From the NCBI RefSeq assembly GCF_034366625.1, contig NZ_JAXMIH010000030.1:1-64000 (forward strand): a DNA stretch of 64,000 bases, given 5' to 3'. Origin of the DNA: Prosthecobacter sp. GTDB lineage: Bacteria; Verrucomicrobiota; Verrucomicrobiia; Verrucomicrobiales; Verrucomicrobiaceae. Position 1 is the first letter of the stretch; each line of letters begins with the position of its first letter. Positions 7,178-16,208 of this stretch are shown piece after piece. Under the pieces are notes generated by a model, which saw nothing but the letters and a program-made list of their open reading frames with translations, made no database searches and had not been told where the DNA came from. The position numbers and the translations under genes were made by a program.

Positions 7178-8728
7178 ATGAAAACGACTGCTTCTGACAA
7201 TCCAGCAACATGGGATGTCATCGTCATGGGCGGTGCTCTTTCTGGTGCCGCCACTGCGACACTGCTGCTGCGGCACAATCCGGGCATTCGAGTGCTGATC
7301 CTGGAAAAATCGGCCCGGCTGGGACGGCGCGTGGGGGAAGCGACGGTCGAGGTCAGCGCCTACTTCATGGGGAAGGTGCTGGGGCTGACGCAGTACTTGA
7401 ACGAATCGCACATCGTGAAGCAGGGCCTGCGCTTCTGGTTTGCCAACGACGAAGTGAAGTCGATCGCCGAGGCGAGCGAGCTGGGTTCCAAGTATCAGGT
7501 CAAGCTGCCTTCCTATCAGCTCGATCGTTCGACGTTTGATGAGGAGGTGTTGCGCCGTGCCTGCGTTGCGGGAGCCACGCTCGTGCGTCCCGTCACGATC
7601 ACCAGCGTGCAGCTTGAAGAGGGCGGGCAGCAGACGGTGGTTTACCGCAATGGCGATGCGACGGAAACGGTGCATGCACGCTGGATCGTGGATGCTTCGG
7701 GCGTTGCTGCACTGATCGCGCGGAAGCAAGGCTGGTGGAAGTCGAACTTTGAGCATCCCACCGCCGCTGCATGGTCACGCTGGAAAGGCGTGAAGGACTG
7801 GGATGGCATCGAACTTGCAACGAAGTACCCAGAATGGGCAGCCGCGCTCTACTGCGTGCGTGGCACGGCCACCAATCACGTCATCGGTGATGGCTGGTGG
7901 AGCTGGTGGATTCCGCTGAAAGGCGGCGACATGAGCGTGGGTGTTGTCTTCGATCAGCGCATCGTCGAATGGCCGCAGGACGGCAAAATCGGTGATCGCC
8001 TGAAGGACTTCCTGATGAAACACCCGGTCGGTCGCGATCTGCTGGCCGACGCGCAGTACGATGAGAGCGATGTGCATTGGCGGAAAAACCTCGCGTATTA
8101 CAGCACCACCTTTGCGGGCGATGGTTTTGTGCTGGTAGGAGATGCGGCTGCGTTCATGGACCCGTTCTACAGTCCTGGCATGGACTGGATTTCCTACACT
8201 ACCAGCAGCGCGGCAAACCTCATCACGGAGCAGCGGCGCGGCGACCCCATGCTGAAGGAGCGTCTGGAACGCTACAATCACACCTTCGCCATCAGTCATC
8301 GTTCGTGGTTTGAAGCCCTGTACAAGGACAAGTATGAATATATGGGCGAGTTTGATTTGATGGACCTGGCCTACCGTCTCGATCTCGGCCTCTACTACTG
8401 GGGCGTGGTGGTGCATCCGTTTCGCGATGGCGCCAAAGCCCTGCTCAAGCCGCCGTTTGCTCCGCCCGATGGCCGGGTGGTCTTCACGCTGATGAGCACC
8501 TACAACCGGCGGTTTGCGCAGATCGCCCGCCGCCGCCGCCGCATGAAGGCGCTGGGCAAAAAAAACCGCAACCACCGCAGCCTGATCTCGGGCTTCAAGC
8601 TTCATGGTAGCGATGCGATTCGTCTGTTTGGCATGTTGGCAGAATGGGCCTGGCTGGAGATCACCGAAGGCTGGCGCAGTTGGGGCGAGTCGGCGGCGGA
8701 TGTCGAGGCATCACACCTCTCTACGTAG
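7178..8728 (+). CDS. FAD-dependent halogenase-family oxidoreductase (second of pair)
   Basis: 516 residues from the ATG at 7178; a GTG at 7151 is in frame but close behind the previous stop. An N-terminal FAD fold (DVIVMGGALSGA, residues 13-24) is followed by RRVGEATVE (50-58), a lysine in HIVKQGLRF (78-86), the halogenase-type WWSWWIP at 240-246, and FVLVGDAAAFMDPFYSPG in the FAD domain. It is about 100 residues longer than its upstream partner, with a basic, Arg-rich C-terminal helical tail (ARRRRRMKALG). The spacing suggests co-transcription with 5903-7150, so the two may act on one natural product or pigment. It could also be a hydroxylase or reductase. Confidence 0.8.
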   Translation: MKTTASDNPATWDVIVMGGALSGAATATLLLRHNPGIRVLILEKSARLGRRVGEATVEVSAYFMGKVLGLTQYLNESHIVKQGLRFWFANDEVKSIAEASELGSKYQVKLPSYQLDRSTFDEEVLRRACVAGATLVRPVTITSVQLEEGGQQTVVYRNGDATETVHARWIVDASGVAALIARKQGWWKSNFEHPTAAAWSRWKGVKDWDGIELATKYPEWAAALYCVRGTATNHVIGDGWWSWWIPLKGGDMSVGVVFDQRIVEWPQDGKIGDRLKDFLMKHPVGRDLLADAQYDESDVHWRKNLAYYSTTFAGDGFVLVGDAAAFMDPFYSPGMDWISYTTSSAANLITEQRRGDPMLKERLERYNHTFAISHRSWFEALYKDKYEYMGEFDLMDLAYRLDLGLYYWGVVVHPFRDGAKALLKPPFAPPDGRVVFTLMSTYNRRFAQIARRRRRMKALGKKNRNHRSLISGFKLHGSDAIRLFGMLAEWAWLEITEGWRSWGESAADVEASHLST

Positions 8729-8782
8729 GCGAAAGTCACCCCGGCAGCAGAGACTGCGACGATTTGAGAGCCAGAACGGGTT

Positions 8783-10066
8783 TCAAATCCCCAATGGTTG
8801 ATCCGGTTCCGGCTTGTAGGTGCCGGAGCCGACTAGGCGCTCGAAGATGGGGGAGGCCATCAGCGTGGTGACGACGGCCATGATGACGAGGGTGGCGAAG
8901 AGGCCTTCCGAGATGATGCCGCGCTGGAGGCCGATGTTGATGATGATGAGTTCCATGAGACCGCGGGCGTTCATCAGGATGCCGATGCCCATCGCCTCAC
9001 GCCCGGAGATGCCGGTGGCCTTCGCAGCGAGAGTGCAGGCCAGCCATTTGCCCAACACCGCTGCGGCTAGCACAGCGAGGCACATGCCCCAGAGGAACCA
9101 GGTGTTGAGCAGGCCGATCTTGGTGTTGAGGCCGGAGTAGGTGAAGAACAGCGGCAGCAGCAGCGCAACGGCGAGCGGTTGGATGCGGGCAACGAGATCG
9201 CGCACCATGATGCCGCGCGGCATCGCTGCGCCCATGACGAAAGCGCCGAAGACGGCGTGCAGACCGATCAAATCGGTGAACCAGGCACCGAGGGACATCA
9301 TGGCGATGCCGATGACGAATCCGGCATCCGTGAGCTTTTCGTCTTTGATGAGAAGCGTTGAGAATCTCGCGAGCAGCGGACGAATGATGAGCAGCGTCAA
9401 TGCCACATAACCCAGCGCGCCGCCGATGTTGTAAAGCGCGCCGCCGACGTTGTCATCAAAGCTGGCGAGCACGACGGCGAGCAGAATCCAGGCCGTGGCA
9501 TCGTCAATGGCACCCGCGCCAATGGCCACGGTCCCCATGGTGGTGCCGGTAAGTCCTTTGAAGTGGATGATGCGGGCGAGCATCGGGAAGGCGGTGATGC
9601 ACATGGAGGCACCGAGGAACAGCATGGCCTCCATGAGCGAGGTTTTTTCCGGGAACAGCTCGGTGTAGTGATAAAACACCCACGCGAGTCCGACGCCGAG
9701 CACAAACGGCGTCGCCATGCCGGCTATGGAGACAGCGACGCTGCTCTTCAGACGCTTGCTGACGATGTCCACGCGGAATTCCATGCCGACGATGAACATG
9801 TAGAGTGCGAGGCCGAGTTGTGAGGCTGGAAACAGATAGCAGGACGTGTCACGAAGCTTCTGCGTCTTGTCCCAGGGGAACAGCCACTGCTGCCACTCGG
9901 GCGCGAGCAGGCCAAACAGCGATGGCCCGAGCAGAACGCCCGTGATCATCTCCGCCACGACCTGCGGCTGGCCGAAGCGCACGGCAATGGCTCCGACGAC
10001 GCGACAGGCGAGCAGGATGACGGCGATTTGGAGGAAAAATTGGACAGCAAGGGAGACGTTGTTCAT
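8783..10066 (-). CDS. Cation:proton antiporter, CPA2 (KefB/NapA-like) family
   Basis: 427 residues, mostly hydrophobic, with about 12 predicted membrane helices. Family signatures seen are QPQVVAEMITGVLLGPSL near the N-terminus, AIDDATAWILLAV in the unwound-helix region (the Asp pair expected for ion exchange), and GAFVMGAAMP plus LFFTYSGLNT in the second half. No C-terminal TrkA-N/RCK domain is present, so it is the short membrane-only type. It would exchange Na+ or K+ for H+ across the inner membrane. The porin gene upstream ends 7 bp before its start, so the two are probably co-transcribed (porin first). Confidence 0.9.
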   Translation of the reverse strand: MNNVSLAVQFFLQIAVILLACRVVGAIAVRFGQPQVVAEMITGVLLGPSLFGLLAPEWQQWLFPWDKTQKLRDTSCYLFPASQLGLALYMFIVGMEFRVDIVSKRLKSSVAVSIAGMATPFVLGVGLAWVFYHYTELFPEKTSLMEAMLFLGASMCITAFPMLARIIHFKGLTGTTMGTVAIGAGAIDDATAWILLAVVLASFDDNVGGALYNIGGALGYVALTLLIIRPLLARFSTLLIKDEKLTDAGFVIGIAMMSLGAWFTDLIGLHAVFGAFVMGAAMPRGIMVRDLVARIQPLAVALLLPLFFTYSGLNTKIGLLNTWFLWGMCLAVLAAAVLGKWLACTLAAKATGISGREAMGIGILMNARGLMELIIINIGLQRGIISEGLFATLVIMAVVTTLMASPIFERLVGSGTYKPEPDQPLGI

Positions 10067-10073
10067 AAAGGGG

Positions 10074-11363
10074 TCAGTAATTGAGGGTAAGCATCAGATA
10101 GGCGAAGTCCGCGTCATCGCTGGCTCCGGTGTCGGCGAGGTAGGCTCCGGCGAAGAAGTGGGAGTAGCCAAACAGCATGTCGAGATGCGGCGTGAGCTTG
10201 GCGTTGATCGTGAAGTCGAGTTCGCAGCCCGCGTGGCTGTTGGCGCTGGGATTGATGTTTCGCACACGCGTGGTGCCATTGGCGCGATACCAAGCGTCGC
10301 CGGTGGTGGTGAGCCAGAAGGAGTGAAAGTCGAGCGAGGTCTTCACCTTGGCATGCGGCTGCGCGGCGAGGCGCAAGACGACGTTGTGCATGTTCTGCCA
10401 CGCGAAGGTGTCCATGAAGCCATAGGGCGGGTGATTCGTGGGAAAGAGGTTCTGGAAGGTGTGAACGCGTCCGTCATTCGGATCGCTGTCGCCGCTGCCC
10501 GCGCTGTATTCGAGCGCTAGGCGCGGTTTCCACGCGCTTTTGAGCCAGTTGTAGCCGCCTTCGAGATGGTAGGCATAGGCGCTCAGCGGGCGGCCATTGA
10601 TCTGACCCGTCTGGCCGGTGAGCTCGACGGTGTAGTCCCAGCCGGCGAGTTTCAGCGGATCGCCTTTGAAGCGTGTGCCCAGCGTGATGAAATCCGTGCC
10701 GCCGGCGAAGGATTCCTCATGCAGATGGAAGGCGTAGAGGTCGGTGGCCTGAAACGGGAGGAACTGACTGCTGAAGTAAAGGCCGCTGAAGAACTGCTGG
10801 CGCACGTCGCTGTTGCCGAGCCAGTCGGAGCGGTTGAACTCGGACTCGTGAAGGCGCACGACGCTGGAGGTGAAGGCGTCGATCCACCACGAAGGCGCCT
10901 GATAGTGCAGCTTCACCGCGTCGAAGGTGCGGCTGAAGTTCAGCCACTCCAGCGGCCCGACGAGCCGTTCATCGCCATAGCTAAGCACCTGACGGCCAAG
11001 TTTGAGGCTGAGATGCTTCGGATCACCGACTTCGATGCTGGCGAGGCGCAGATCAAAGGCGTCATCGCCTTCCGCGCCGTTTTGCAGCGGGATGTCGGCA
11101 CGTTTGGAGAAAGACTCGCGCACATCCTGGCCCTGCAGGGTGAACTTGAGCCATTCGACCGGCTGCCATTCGACACCGAGACGGATGCGATGCAGCAGCC
11201 AGGAGTCATCGGTCACAGCGCTGCGGCTGGAGTCGAAATCATAGGCGTTCTGGCGCATCTCGCCGCGCACACGGGCCTGGAAGTTCCATTTGAGCTGTTC
11301 GGCGAGGCCCGCTCCCATGGCGGGAACGGCGAGAAGACTGAGGAGGGCGATGAAATGGCGCAT
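10074..11363 (-). CDS. Alginate-export-type outer-membrane porin
   Basis: 429 residues with a clear signal peptide (MRHFIALLSLLAVPAMG) and alternating beta-strand pattern ending in an aromatic residue (LMLTLNY), as expected for an outer-membrane barrel. The middle matches the alginate_exp domain: VEWQPVEWLKFTLQGQDVR, LSLKLGRQVLSYGDERLVG and SFDAVKLHY-like strands. In AlgE this barrel secretes alginate; many homologues in other phyla have unknown cargo. No alginate biosynthesis genes are in the window. It lies just upstream of the antiporter gene on the same strand. Confidence 0.85.
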   Translation of the reverse strand: MRHFIALLSLLAVPAMGAGLAEQLKWNFQARVRGEMRQNAYDFDSSRSAVTDDSWLLHRIRLGVEWQPVEWLKFTLQGQDVRESFSKRADIPLQNGAEGDDAFDLRLASIEVGDPKHLSLKLGRQVLSYGDERLVGPLEWLNFSRTFDAVKLHYQAPSWWIDAFTSSVVRLHESEFNRSDWLGNSDVRQQFFSGLYFSSQFLPFQATDLYAFHLHEESFAGGTDFITLGTRFKGDPLKLAGWDYTVELTGQTGQINGRPLSAYAYHLEGGYNWLKSAWKPRLALEYSAGSGDSDPNDGRVHTFQNLFPTNHPPYGFMDTFAWQNMHNVVLRLAAQPHAKVKTSLDFHSFWLTTTGDAWYRANGTTRVRNINPSANSHAGCELDFTINAKLTPHLDMLFGYSHFFAGAYLADTGASDDADFAYLMLTLNY

Positions 11364-11441
11364 GCGAGTATTGATTACTCCGCAGGACCACTGGTAACGA
11401 AAATAGACTTTCGCTATGGCTTCAATGCCGCTGCGGCATGC

Positions 11442-14400
11442 TCAGAGGTCCGCCTTCAGTCGGAAAAACGCAGGCTCGGTTCCCAGCGGGACATCCACAT
11501 GGACCTCGGTGCGACCATCTGGTCGCAGTTCTTCCGTGACGGTGGCGGTGCTGCTCCAGGGAGTGTTTTCAGTCTTGGTGGCGATGGGTTCCCAGGAATC
11601 GGGTGTGAGATCGGGAGAGCCTTCGACGACCAGCACCGTGCCCTCGGCCAGTACGGTGGCGCGGGTGAAGGAGAAGCGCATGACCAGACCGCCGCCACCA
11701 GCCGGTGTGGCGACAGACGGTGCCCAGCCGGGACTTGCATCCGGCGCTTTCGGATCGCGCCCAAAGATGAACTCGAAGGCATTCGGCACGCCATTGCCAT
11801 TCGGGTCGGCATCCGGCGCGCTGATGGCAGAATCAGCAAGTTCGGTGGGAGTGAACCGCGCCTCGCTCCACAGGTTGTGGGGGGATTTGACCTCGATGAT
11901 GACCGGCTCCTGCTTTTGTTTCCAACCATCACTCGTGTCGAGAAACAAGGAGTAGAGAAATCCGCTTTGGCCGGACGGCGGCGTCCAGACGAAGGCATCA
12001 CCGGGAACAAGGTCGGTGCTGGATTCGACTTCGATTCCATTGCGCGTGAGAGTGCCGGCAGACTTGATGAGACGCAGAGGAGTGAGAGTGTCGCCATCTT
12101 CATCGGTGGCCAGACCTTGCACGATCTGCGCGTAAGTGAAGGCGAAAGGCTGGTTGCGCAGCGCTCCAGTCAGCGGGGGCGGTGGGTGAATCACCGGCTC
12201 ATGATTCAGCACGGCCGGCTCCAGGCCATAGGCGTTATACTTTGGCTCTTCCGCCAAAACCAGATGATCGCGATAGAGCCCCATGGCGACATTGGACAGC
12301 TCACGCCGTGCGAGGTCATGGCGGATCAATTCCGTGCCTGCATTGGTGCCGTCGGTGCGCCACAGCTCGGTCCACCCGATATTGTCATTCAGATGGCTGG
12401 CGGTGAAATACAGCCGGCCACCGACTGGAACCATGGGGCAGGGCAGGCTGCCGTCTGAGGTTGTCCAAATATTGGTCGGGCCTTCGGCGAACGTGTGGGA
12501 TAACAAGAGGCAGTCATAGTTGCTGCTCGTGGCCATGAACAACAGCTTGCCTGACAGTGTGCTGAGGGATTCTGGGCGCACCTTGAGGCTGGAGTTGTTG
12601 AAGATCACCTGGAGTCCGATGCCGTCTGTCTCCATGACTCTGCCCGACTGGGTGGTGAAATAGAAGCGCCCAGCCACCTCAATGCCCGCTGGCTTGGCGA
12701 TGAGGCGATGCTTCTCCGGCGTGTCGTAAATGGGACCGGTGTAAAACTTCGCAGGGGCAGCGGAATCCACCTCCCAAACCCAGGCGTCGTAGTCGTTGTT
12801 GTTGCCCGGATCATTCCACAGGACACAGGCGTCCCCCAACGCGCCGAGCAATTGCGGTGAGTCGATGAGAAAGGGCGGCTCAGCAGGAGTGCCTGTTCCA
12901 TCGGTGGCCCAGACGACGCGCTTGTTTGTGGGGTGGCTGCCCTGAAGCGCGGTGAAATACAGGTGCGCGCTGCTGGCGGTGAGCTGGGTGATGCCGATGC
13001 CAGCTGTGTCCTTGTAATAAACCTTGAGGGTCGTCACGGAGAAGCCGGAATCGAGGCAGTTCAGCCGCTCAATGGTGCCGTCGTGCTGCTCGACGAAGAA
13101 CAACCGGCCCGCCGCCGCCTTGAGCGCCGTGGCATTGTAACCTGCGTTCACCAGCGAGGCGCTGGCGTTGCCGTTGTCGATCTCGACCTGGAAGAGCTGC
13201 TTCACCCCCGTGCCACCCGCTGTGGCTCGTGCGAGAAGGAACAGCCGGTCCTGGAACGCCACCAACTGCTCGGGGTCGTAGAGGTTGCCGATGACACTCA
13301 CGCTGTGCGCCTGCCCCGTGGTGGTCAGGAACAGCCGGCGGTTCTGGCCGTCGTGCGCGGTGAAAAACAGGCCTCCATCCGCTTCGGTGAATTCTTCCGG
13401 CAGGCTGGAGGCATTGTTGGAGAACACGTCGTTGGGCGTGGCAAGCGTGACGGAGTTGGCACTGCCGCTGTCCAGGCGGTAAAGCCGCCCCTGGGTGCTA
13501 GAGGTGTCGGCCACGAACAATTGCTCGCTGCTGCCGTATGGAAAAAAATGACGTGGCCGGGCCGAATCGCTGGCGGGTGAGGTGGCGAGGAAAATCGGGT
13601 TCAAACTGCTCCCGTTACGTCGGTAAAGCTCCTCGCCATTTGTGCTGGTCGTACCAATGACATAAAGGGAACTGCCCATTGAGATCGTGGTGCTGCTGTT
13701 CCACATCCTGGCGACGGAGTTGAACAAGGAACCGAGGTTCACCGCAAAATCGTTCACTCCATCCGCGAGTTTGATCTGCCACCATGAAGCCTCAGGCCGC
13801 AAATAGGCGATTTCGCGTGGGCTGACAATCGTGTGCTGTTCGGTGTTCTCCACCCATGAGTCGTACTTTTTGAAGACAGGGTTGGCACCCTGATCGGCAA
13901 AGTAGAGATCGCGATGGCCCCCGCCGCTCTCCACCTGAAAGAACACCCCCGGATTGCCCGGACTCATCATGAGGGCCGTGGGATTGCTGCTGGAGGTGCC
14001 GGGCACCACATCGGCGAGCTGTGTGGTTGTGCCAGGGCCATGAGTGGTCCAGACCTCGCGCCCGCCTGCTGCCGAAGTCGCGGCAAAGCATACGGTGTCG
14101 ATGGCGTTGGAGACGAAGTGAGTCGGCTGGCTGGAGCCGCCCATGATCGTTGCCAAAACACTCGGGCTGCCGCCGGAAAGGTTGCGTATCCATGGCTCCG
14201 TGTTGTTGTCGATGCTGTGGTAGCAGACAAAATCGGTCGTGACGGCATACACGGGTGAGGTTGGCAGCGGCACGGTATTGTTGGTGCGCAGCCGGTCGAT
14301 GCCGGTGGCATTGCCGCTGCCCTGCGCCCAGAACAGGTCGAGGTATCCGGCGGGCGCACCATGCGGACGTGCCAGGAAAAACAGCGCTGGCCGGGTGGTC

Positions 14401-15026
14401 GAGGCGCTGGTGGGTAGGACGGTGACATTCGAGATCGAGTTCTCGGCGAAGAAGCCTTTTTTCACCGGTGGGGAGGTGCCGTTGGTCACCCATAGCTCGG
14501 TGGCAGGGCGCTGTGAGAGACTGGTGCTGGTCGATGGCGTGGTGAACCACAGCCAGCCGTTGCTGGCACCGAGAATGGTCGGCGCGGCATGGGTGGAGCC
14601 GGGCTGGACGTCGCCAAGTAGTCCCGAGGCGCTGATATTGGCCGTGGTGAACAGTTCGGGGCCATGCACACCGTCATCCGCCACATAAACAACATTGTTG
14701 CCGACCGTGGTGAGCTGCGAGGGATTCCCGGATTCCGGTCCAGGACGCGCATCCCGAAACAGAGTCGCGGAAGAGCCTGAGTAGCGCCAAACTTCCGTGC
14801 CGTGCTCGGAGTCTGACGAGGCAAAGTAGGCGATGCTCGACACACTGGCCCCGGGTCCCACGGCTTGTTTTGAAATCTGGGCGGTGTTCAAATCATCCAG
14901 GGAGACGAACTGCGCGGGTTCGAGTCCTTCGCACAGCCCGGCCTGCATGAGCACAACCCCGAGCAGGCAAAGCGTGTGAAAGCTGTTTCGCGAGTTGGGG
15001 ATGAGCATGGCCTGCATCATCAACAA
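11442..15026 (-). CDS. Very large secreted protein with ELWRTDGT repeats
   Basis: 1,194 residues. An N-terminal hydrophobic stretch (FHTLCLLGVVLMQAGLC) acts as signal peptide; several Met codons (15026, 15017, 15008) could be the start. The body contains scattered repeats of the ELWxTDGT/ELWVTNGT type, with REVWTTHGPG and ELFTTAN variants, spaced about 45-70 residues apart, which suggests beta-propeller-like blades. Towards the C-terminus a cadherin-like/Ig-like segment (QIVQGLATDEDGDTLTPL) precedes a Ca-binding-like DADPNGNGVPNAFEFIFGRDP and a final beta domain. Such proteins are common and uncharacterised in Verrucomicrobiota. No catalytic motif was seen; a cell-surface or extracellular structural role is a guess. 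Confidence 0.85.
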   Translation of the reverse strand: MLMMQAMLIPNSRNSFHTLCLLGVVLMQAGLCEGLEPAQFVSLDDLNTAQISKQAVGPGASVSSIAYFASSDSEHGTEVWRYSGSSATLFRDARPGPESGNPSQLTTVGNNVVYVADDGVHGPELFTTANISASGLLGDVQPGSTHAAPTILGASNGWLWFTTPSTSTSLSQRPATELWVTNGTSPPVKKGFFAENSISNVTVLPTSASTTRPALFFLARPHGAPAGYLDLFWAQGSGNATGIDRLRTNNTVPLPTSPVYAVTTDFVCYHSIDNNTEPWIRNLSGGSPSVLATIMGGSSQPTHFVSNAIDTVCFAATSAAGGREVWTTHGPGTTTQLADVVPGTSSSNPTALMMSPGNPGVFFQVESGGGHRDLYFADQGANPVFKKYDSWVENTEQHTIVSPREIAYLRPEASWWQIKLADGVNDFAVNLGSLFNSVARMWNSSTTISMGSSLYVIGTTSTNGEELYRRNGSSLNPIFLATSPASDSARPRHFFPYGSSEQLFVADTSSTQGRLYRLDSGSANSVTLATPNDVFSNNASSLPEEFTEADGGLFFTAHDGQNRRLFLTTTGQAHSVSVIGNLYDPEQLVAFQDRLFLLARATAGGTGVKQLFQVEIDNGNASASLVNAGYNATALKAAAGRLFFVEQHDGTIERLNCLDSGFSVTTLKVYYKDTAGIGITQLTASSAHLYFTALQGSHPTNKRVVWATDGTGTPAEPPFLIDSPQLLGALGDACVLWNDPGNNNDYDAWVWEVDSAAPAKFYTGPIYDTPEKHRLIAKPAGIEVAGRFYFTTQSGRVMETDGIGLQVIFNNSSLKVRPESLSTLSGKLLFMATSSNYDCLLLSHTFAEGPTNIWTTSDGSLPCPMVPVGGRLYFTASHLNDNIGWTELWRTDGTNAGTELIRHDLARRELSNVAMGLYRDHLVLAEEPKYNAYGLEPAVLNHEPVIHPPPPLTGALRNQPFAFTYAQIVQGLATDEDGDTLTPLRLIKSAGTLTRNGIEVESSTDLVPGDAFVWTPPSGQSGFLYSLFLDTSDGWKQKQEPVIIEVKSPHNLWSEARFTPTELADSAISAPDADPNGNGVPNAFEFIFGRDPKAPDASPGWAPSVATPAGGGGLVMRFSFTRATVLAEGTVLVVEGSPDLTPDSWEPIATKTENTPWSSTATVTEELRPDGRTEVHVDVPLGTEPAFFRLKADL

Positions 15027-15108
15027 AACACCACCGGTTCGTCAAGAAAATCACACCGCTGGCTAAGAGTTTGCATCGACAGAGGTCATCGACAGAATGC
15101 CGCCGATC

Positions 15109-16008
15109 ATGGAACTGCGTCATCTGCGTTATTTTCAAGCCGTGGCCGAGGAGTTGAGCTTCTCGCGGGCCGCGCGTCGTCTGCGCATTGCCCAACCAGC
15201 ATTAAGTCGCGCGGTGCAGGAGATGGAGCGGGAACTCGGCACGCAATTGATCGAGCGTGAGCGGCGCTCGCCACGGCTCACACCCGCAGGTGCGGTGCTG
15301 CTGCATGAGACGGGTCTTATCCTCGAACGGCTCGATGAATCGCTGCGGCGCGTGAAGCGCACGGCCAGCGGTGAGGAGGGAGAGCTGCGCCTTGGCTATA
15401 TCGGGCCGCCGACACGGATGTTCATGGCCCGCTTGCTGAAGGAATACGGCAAGCGCTTCCCACGCGTGACGGTGATCCTCGAAGAGCGCACGCCGGAGCG
15501 CGTGTGGGAAATGGTTTCCAAAGGCCGCCTCTCGGTCGGTTTGACACGTCCGGTGCTCGCCCATCAGGCGTTGGGTCTGCAGACGCTGCTGCTGCGCGAG
15601 GAGAAGTTCTGCGCGGCGGTGCCAAAGGATCATGCGTGGGCCAAACTGACCTCGCTGCCATGGAAGAAGCTCGCGGGTGAGCCGCTGATCGTGCTGGCAC
15701 GGCGTGAAGGCGCGGGCTCGCACGATGCGATCCAGGCGGCATGCTCTGAAGCCGGCTTTGCGCCGCGACTGGTGCATACGCCGAGTTTGATCGGCACCAT
15801 TTTGCAATACGTCGAGGCAGGCGCGGGCATCGGCGTGGTGCCGGAGAGCACGATGAGCAAGAACATCGCGCTCATCCCGCTGAAACCGCAGCAGACGATC
15901 CCGCTCGTCATGGTCTGGGCCAAGGAAGGCGATGACCCGGCGGTGGTGGCGTTTCGCGAGCTGGTGAGGGAATGGCTGCGGGACGGGAAGCTCTGGGCGG
16001 CGGGGTAG
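15109..16008 (+). CDS. LysR-family transcriptional regulator
   Basis: 299 residues from the ATG at 15109 (an in-frame ATG at 15097 adds four residues). The N-terminal winged HTH is textbook: MELRHLRYFQAVAEELSFSRAARRLRIAQPALSRAVQEME. The rest is the periplasmic-binding-protein-like effector domain (GELRLGYIGPP, GIGVVPES). LysR regulators usually control the divergent neighbour, here the 1,194-residue secreted protein gene starting at 15026; the 80-bp gap contains the direct repeat CATCGACAG at about 15074 and 15086. The effector is unknown. Confidence 0.93.
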   Translation: MELRHLRYFQAVAEELSFSRAARRLRIAQPALSRAVQEMERELGTQLIERERRSPRLTPAGAVLLHETGLILERLDESLRRVKRTASGEEGELRLGYIGPPTRMFMARLLKEYGKRFPRVTVILEERTPERVWEMVSKGRLSVGLTRPVLAHQALGLQTLLLREEKFCAAVPKDHAWAKLTSLPWKKLAGEPLIVLARREGAGSHDAIQAACSEAGFAPRLVHTPSLIGTILQYVEAGAGIGVVPESTMSKNIALIPLKPQQTIPLVMVWAKEGDDPAVVAFRELVREWLRDGKLWAAG

Positions 16009-16011
16009 AGG

Positions 16012-16092
16012 ATGGAAGAACTGAGAATGGCCTGACGGGATGAGGCAGCGCCATTCTGCCATTTGCAGTTCCTCCATTCTCAGTTCTTCCAT
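16012..16092. repeat. 19-bp perfect inverted repeat between lysR gene and glyQS
   Basis: ATGGAAGAACTGAGAATGG at 16012-16030 is repeated in reverse complement at 16074-16092. The 43-bp centre holds further CCATT/CAGTTC words, so the unit appears to be built from a short repeated module. It lies just after the LysR stop codon and could act as a transcript-end hairpin, though no U-tract follows. A mobile-repeat origin is equally possible. Confidence 0.7.
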
Positions 16093-16208
16093 GTTCGTGA
16101 ATCGCGCTTGCCCGCACGCCTGCGCAGTGCTCCCTTCGCGCCCCCTCTCGCCGGTGGCACTCCAGTCATTCGGCATTCCGCATTCACTCATTCGTCATTC
16201 CAACCGCC

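Noticed and set aside
8729-8782. Bidirectional terminator between the convergent flavoenzyme and antiporter genes
   Set aside because: Only a 7-bp stem (GATTTGA/TCAAATC) with a long loop and no U-tract.
10566-12458. A 630-codon plus-strand frame
   Set aside because: Lies antisense across the porin and the large secreted protein genes, both of which have signal peptides and recognisable motifs; composition is a shadow.
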